Below are positions 4,962-5,467 of a stretch of 5,467 nucleotides of DNA, piece after piece (the stretch's first letter is position 1; each line of letters begins with the position of its first letter). The stretch comes from Rubrobacter sp. GTDB taxonomy: Bacteria > Actinomycetota > Rubrobacteria > Rubrobacterales > Rubrobacteraceae. The DNA is taken from contig JADDPV010000142.1 in the NCBI GenBank assembly GCA_016781705.1, forward strand, positions 1 through 5,467, given 5' to 3'. Below the pieces are notes generated by a model, which saw only the letters and a program-made list of their open reading frames with translations, ran no database searches and was not told the DNA's origin. The position numbers and the translations under genes are program-made.

Positions 4962-5006
4962 GAAGGTCTCGACCTGCTCGCCCGTTGCCGGGTTGATGGT
5001 TGCTAT
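4962..5006 (-). pseudogene. 5' stub of an aldehyde dehydrogenase gene
   Basis: The peptide ATINPATGEQVETF is the characteristic N-terminus of succinate-semialdehyde-type NAD(P)+ aldehyde dehydrogenases. A strong ribosome site, GGGGGAAGG (5021-5013), lies 6 bases before the codon in the start position. That codon is ATA, not ATG (5006-5004). Homology stops after about 14 residues; what follows (DTTNGRRSGIHP) is not dehydrogenase sequence. The rest of the gene, normally about 450 residues, has therefore been deleted or displaced, with the Uma2 sequence now next to it. It lies 59 bp downstream of the short-chain dehydrogenase stop and was probably its operon partner. A stretch this short could be a chance match, but ribosome site, position and motif agree. 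Confidence 0.55.
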
Positions 5007-5052
5007 AGTTTTCCTTCCCCCGGGTTGGTGAACGAGGTAGTGTCTGCCGGGT

Positions 5053-5065
5053 AGCGCCCGGCGCT
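5053..5065 (-). terminator. small hairpin directly after the dehydrogenase stop
   Basis: AGCGC (5065-5061 on the minus strand) and GCGCT (5057-5053) form a 5-bp stem with a 3-base loop starting at the base after the TAG. No T tract follows, so it is at most a weak terminator or an mRNA 3' structure. Confidence 0.25.
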
Positions 5066-5467
5066 CTAGTAGCCCTGTTGGGTAGGCCGGATCTGGATCT
5101 CGTTCACGCTCACCCGCTCGGGCTCGGTGACGGCGTAGGCGACGGCGTTCGCGATGTCCTCTGCCTGCAAAGTCTCGATGCTCCGGAGGGCGGCCGCGCC
5201 TTCTTGGGCCTCTTCGTCGGTTATGTGGCTCGTGAGCTCAGTCTTCACGGCTCCCGGCTCGACCATCGTAATCCGGATGCCGTCCTCCAGGAGCTCCTGC
5301 CGCAAGGCCTCGGAGATGGCGTTCACGGCGAACTTGCTGCCGGAGTAGACCCCGCTCCCCGGACGGGTCTTTCGCCCGGCGACGCTGCTGATGTTCACGA
5401 TGTGCCCCGAGCCCCGGTGCTTCATGACCTCGACCGCCGAGTCGGTGGTGTAGAGGAGTCCCAGCAT
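5066..5467 (-). CDS. short-chain dehydrogenase/reductase (SDR), C-terminal part
   Basis: The gene runs off the right edge; 133 codons and the TAG are visible. The Met at the very edge lies in the family's 'NVxGxLY' stretch and is internal, not a start. About 110 N-terminal residues with the TGxxxGIG nucleotide-binding motif must lie outside. Visible motifs in order are GHIVNISSVAG (catalytic Ser near visible residue 28), VYSGSKFAV (Tyr 41 and Lys 45 of YxxxK) and ITMVEPGAVKTEL (the PG motif that closes the cofactor site). The end is VNEIQIRPTQQGY. This ending is that of classical cytosolic NAD(P)(H)-dependent oxidoreductases of the YdfG / 3-hydroxy-acid dehydrogenase-like group; the substrate cannot be told. 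All catalytic residues in view are present and the frame is unbroken, unlike its neighbours. The dehydrogenase stub downstream suggests it once led an oxidoreductase operon. Confidence 0.88.
   Translation of the reverse strand: MLGLLYTTDSAVEVMKHRGSGHIVNISSVAGRKTRPGSGVYSGSKFAVNAISEALRQELLEDGIRITMVEPGAVKTELTSHITDEEAQEGAAALRSIETLQAEDIANAVAYAVTEPERVSVNEIQIRPTQQGY

Noticed and set aside
4767..5054. Plus-strand frame of 95 codons
   Set aside because: It is antisense to the Uma2 N-terminus and the dehydrogenase stub and has no ribosome site.

Overview
The window looks like an accessory or decaying region from a high-GC actinobacterium. A Rubrobacter-like organism is my guess. It rests on strong GGAGG ribosome sites, small membrane genes of the DUF3618 and holin-X type, IS630 elements and Uma2 genes, not on any database match. 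Almost everything lies on the minus strand.

Left flank (1-600): the 3' end of an IS630-family transposase (plus strand) runs in from outside. It is followed by a frameshifted gene for a one-helix membrane protein (271-512) and by a clear intrinsic terminator (570-599) that ends the operon described next.

Centre (619-2860): this is a compact minus-strand operon, read from high to low coordinates. A frameshifted small membrane gene (2860-2642) comes first. Three intact genes follow, each with an excellent Shine-Dalgarno site: a Gln/Arg-rich amphipathic one-helix protein (2610-1984), a two-helix holin-X/DUF1469 protein (1973-1584) and a DUF3618 protein with LEA/apolipoprotein-like 11-residue repeats (1608-619). 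They are tightly coupled: one stop codon lies inside the next Shine-Dalgarno site, and the last two genes overlap by 25 bp. Together they look like a membrane-associated or envelope-stress module, but no enzymatic function is visible.

Upstream of the operon (2861-3120) is a non-coding stretch with a 14-bp direct repeat at 22-bp spacing, a perfect 7-bp-arm palindrome and a GC hairpin. These are candidate control elements.

Right part (3121-5006): a decayed IS630-family element (3121-4242, with candidate terminal repeats) carries a transposase pseudogene. The gene is broken mostly by 2-4 bp tandem micro-duplications and includes a (CA)11 tract. Next come a Uma2-family nuclease pseudogene with a nonsense codon, a frameshift and a 14-bp tandem duplication, and a stub of an aldehyde dehydrogenase gene. 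The window ends inside an apparently intact short-chain dehydrogenase/reductase gene (5467-5066) that was probably the upstream neighbour of the dehydrogenase.

The most striking signal is the mode of decay: an intact operon sits among pseudogenes, and the insertion element has been scrambled by short tandem duplications while its codons remain readable in alternating frames.
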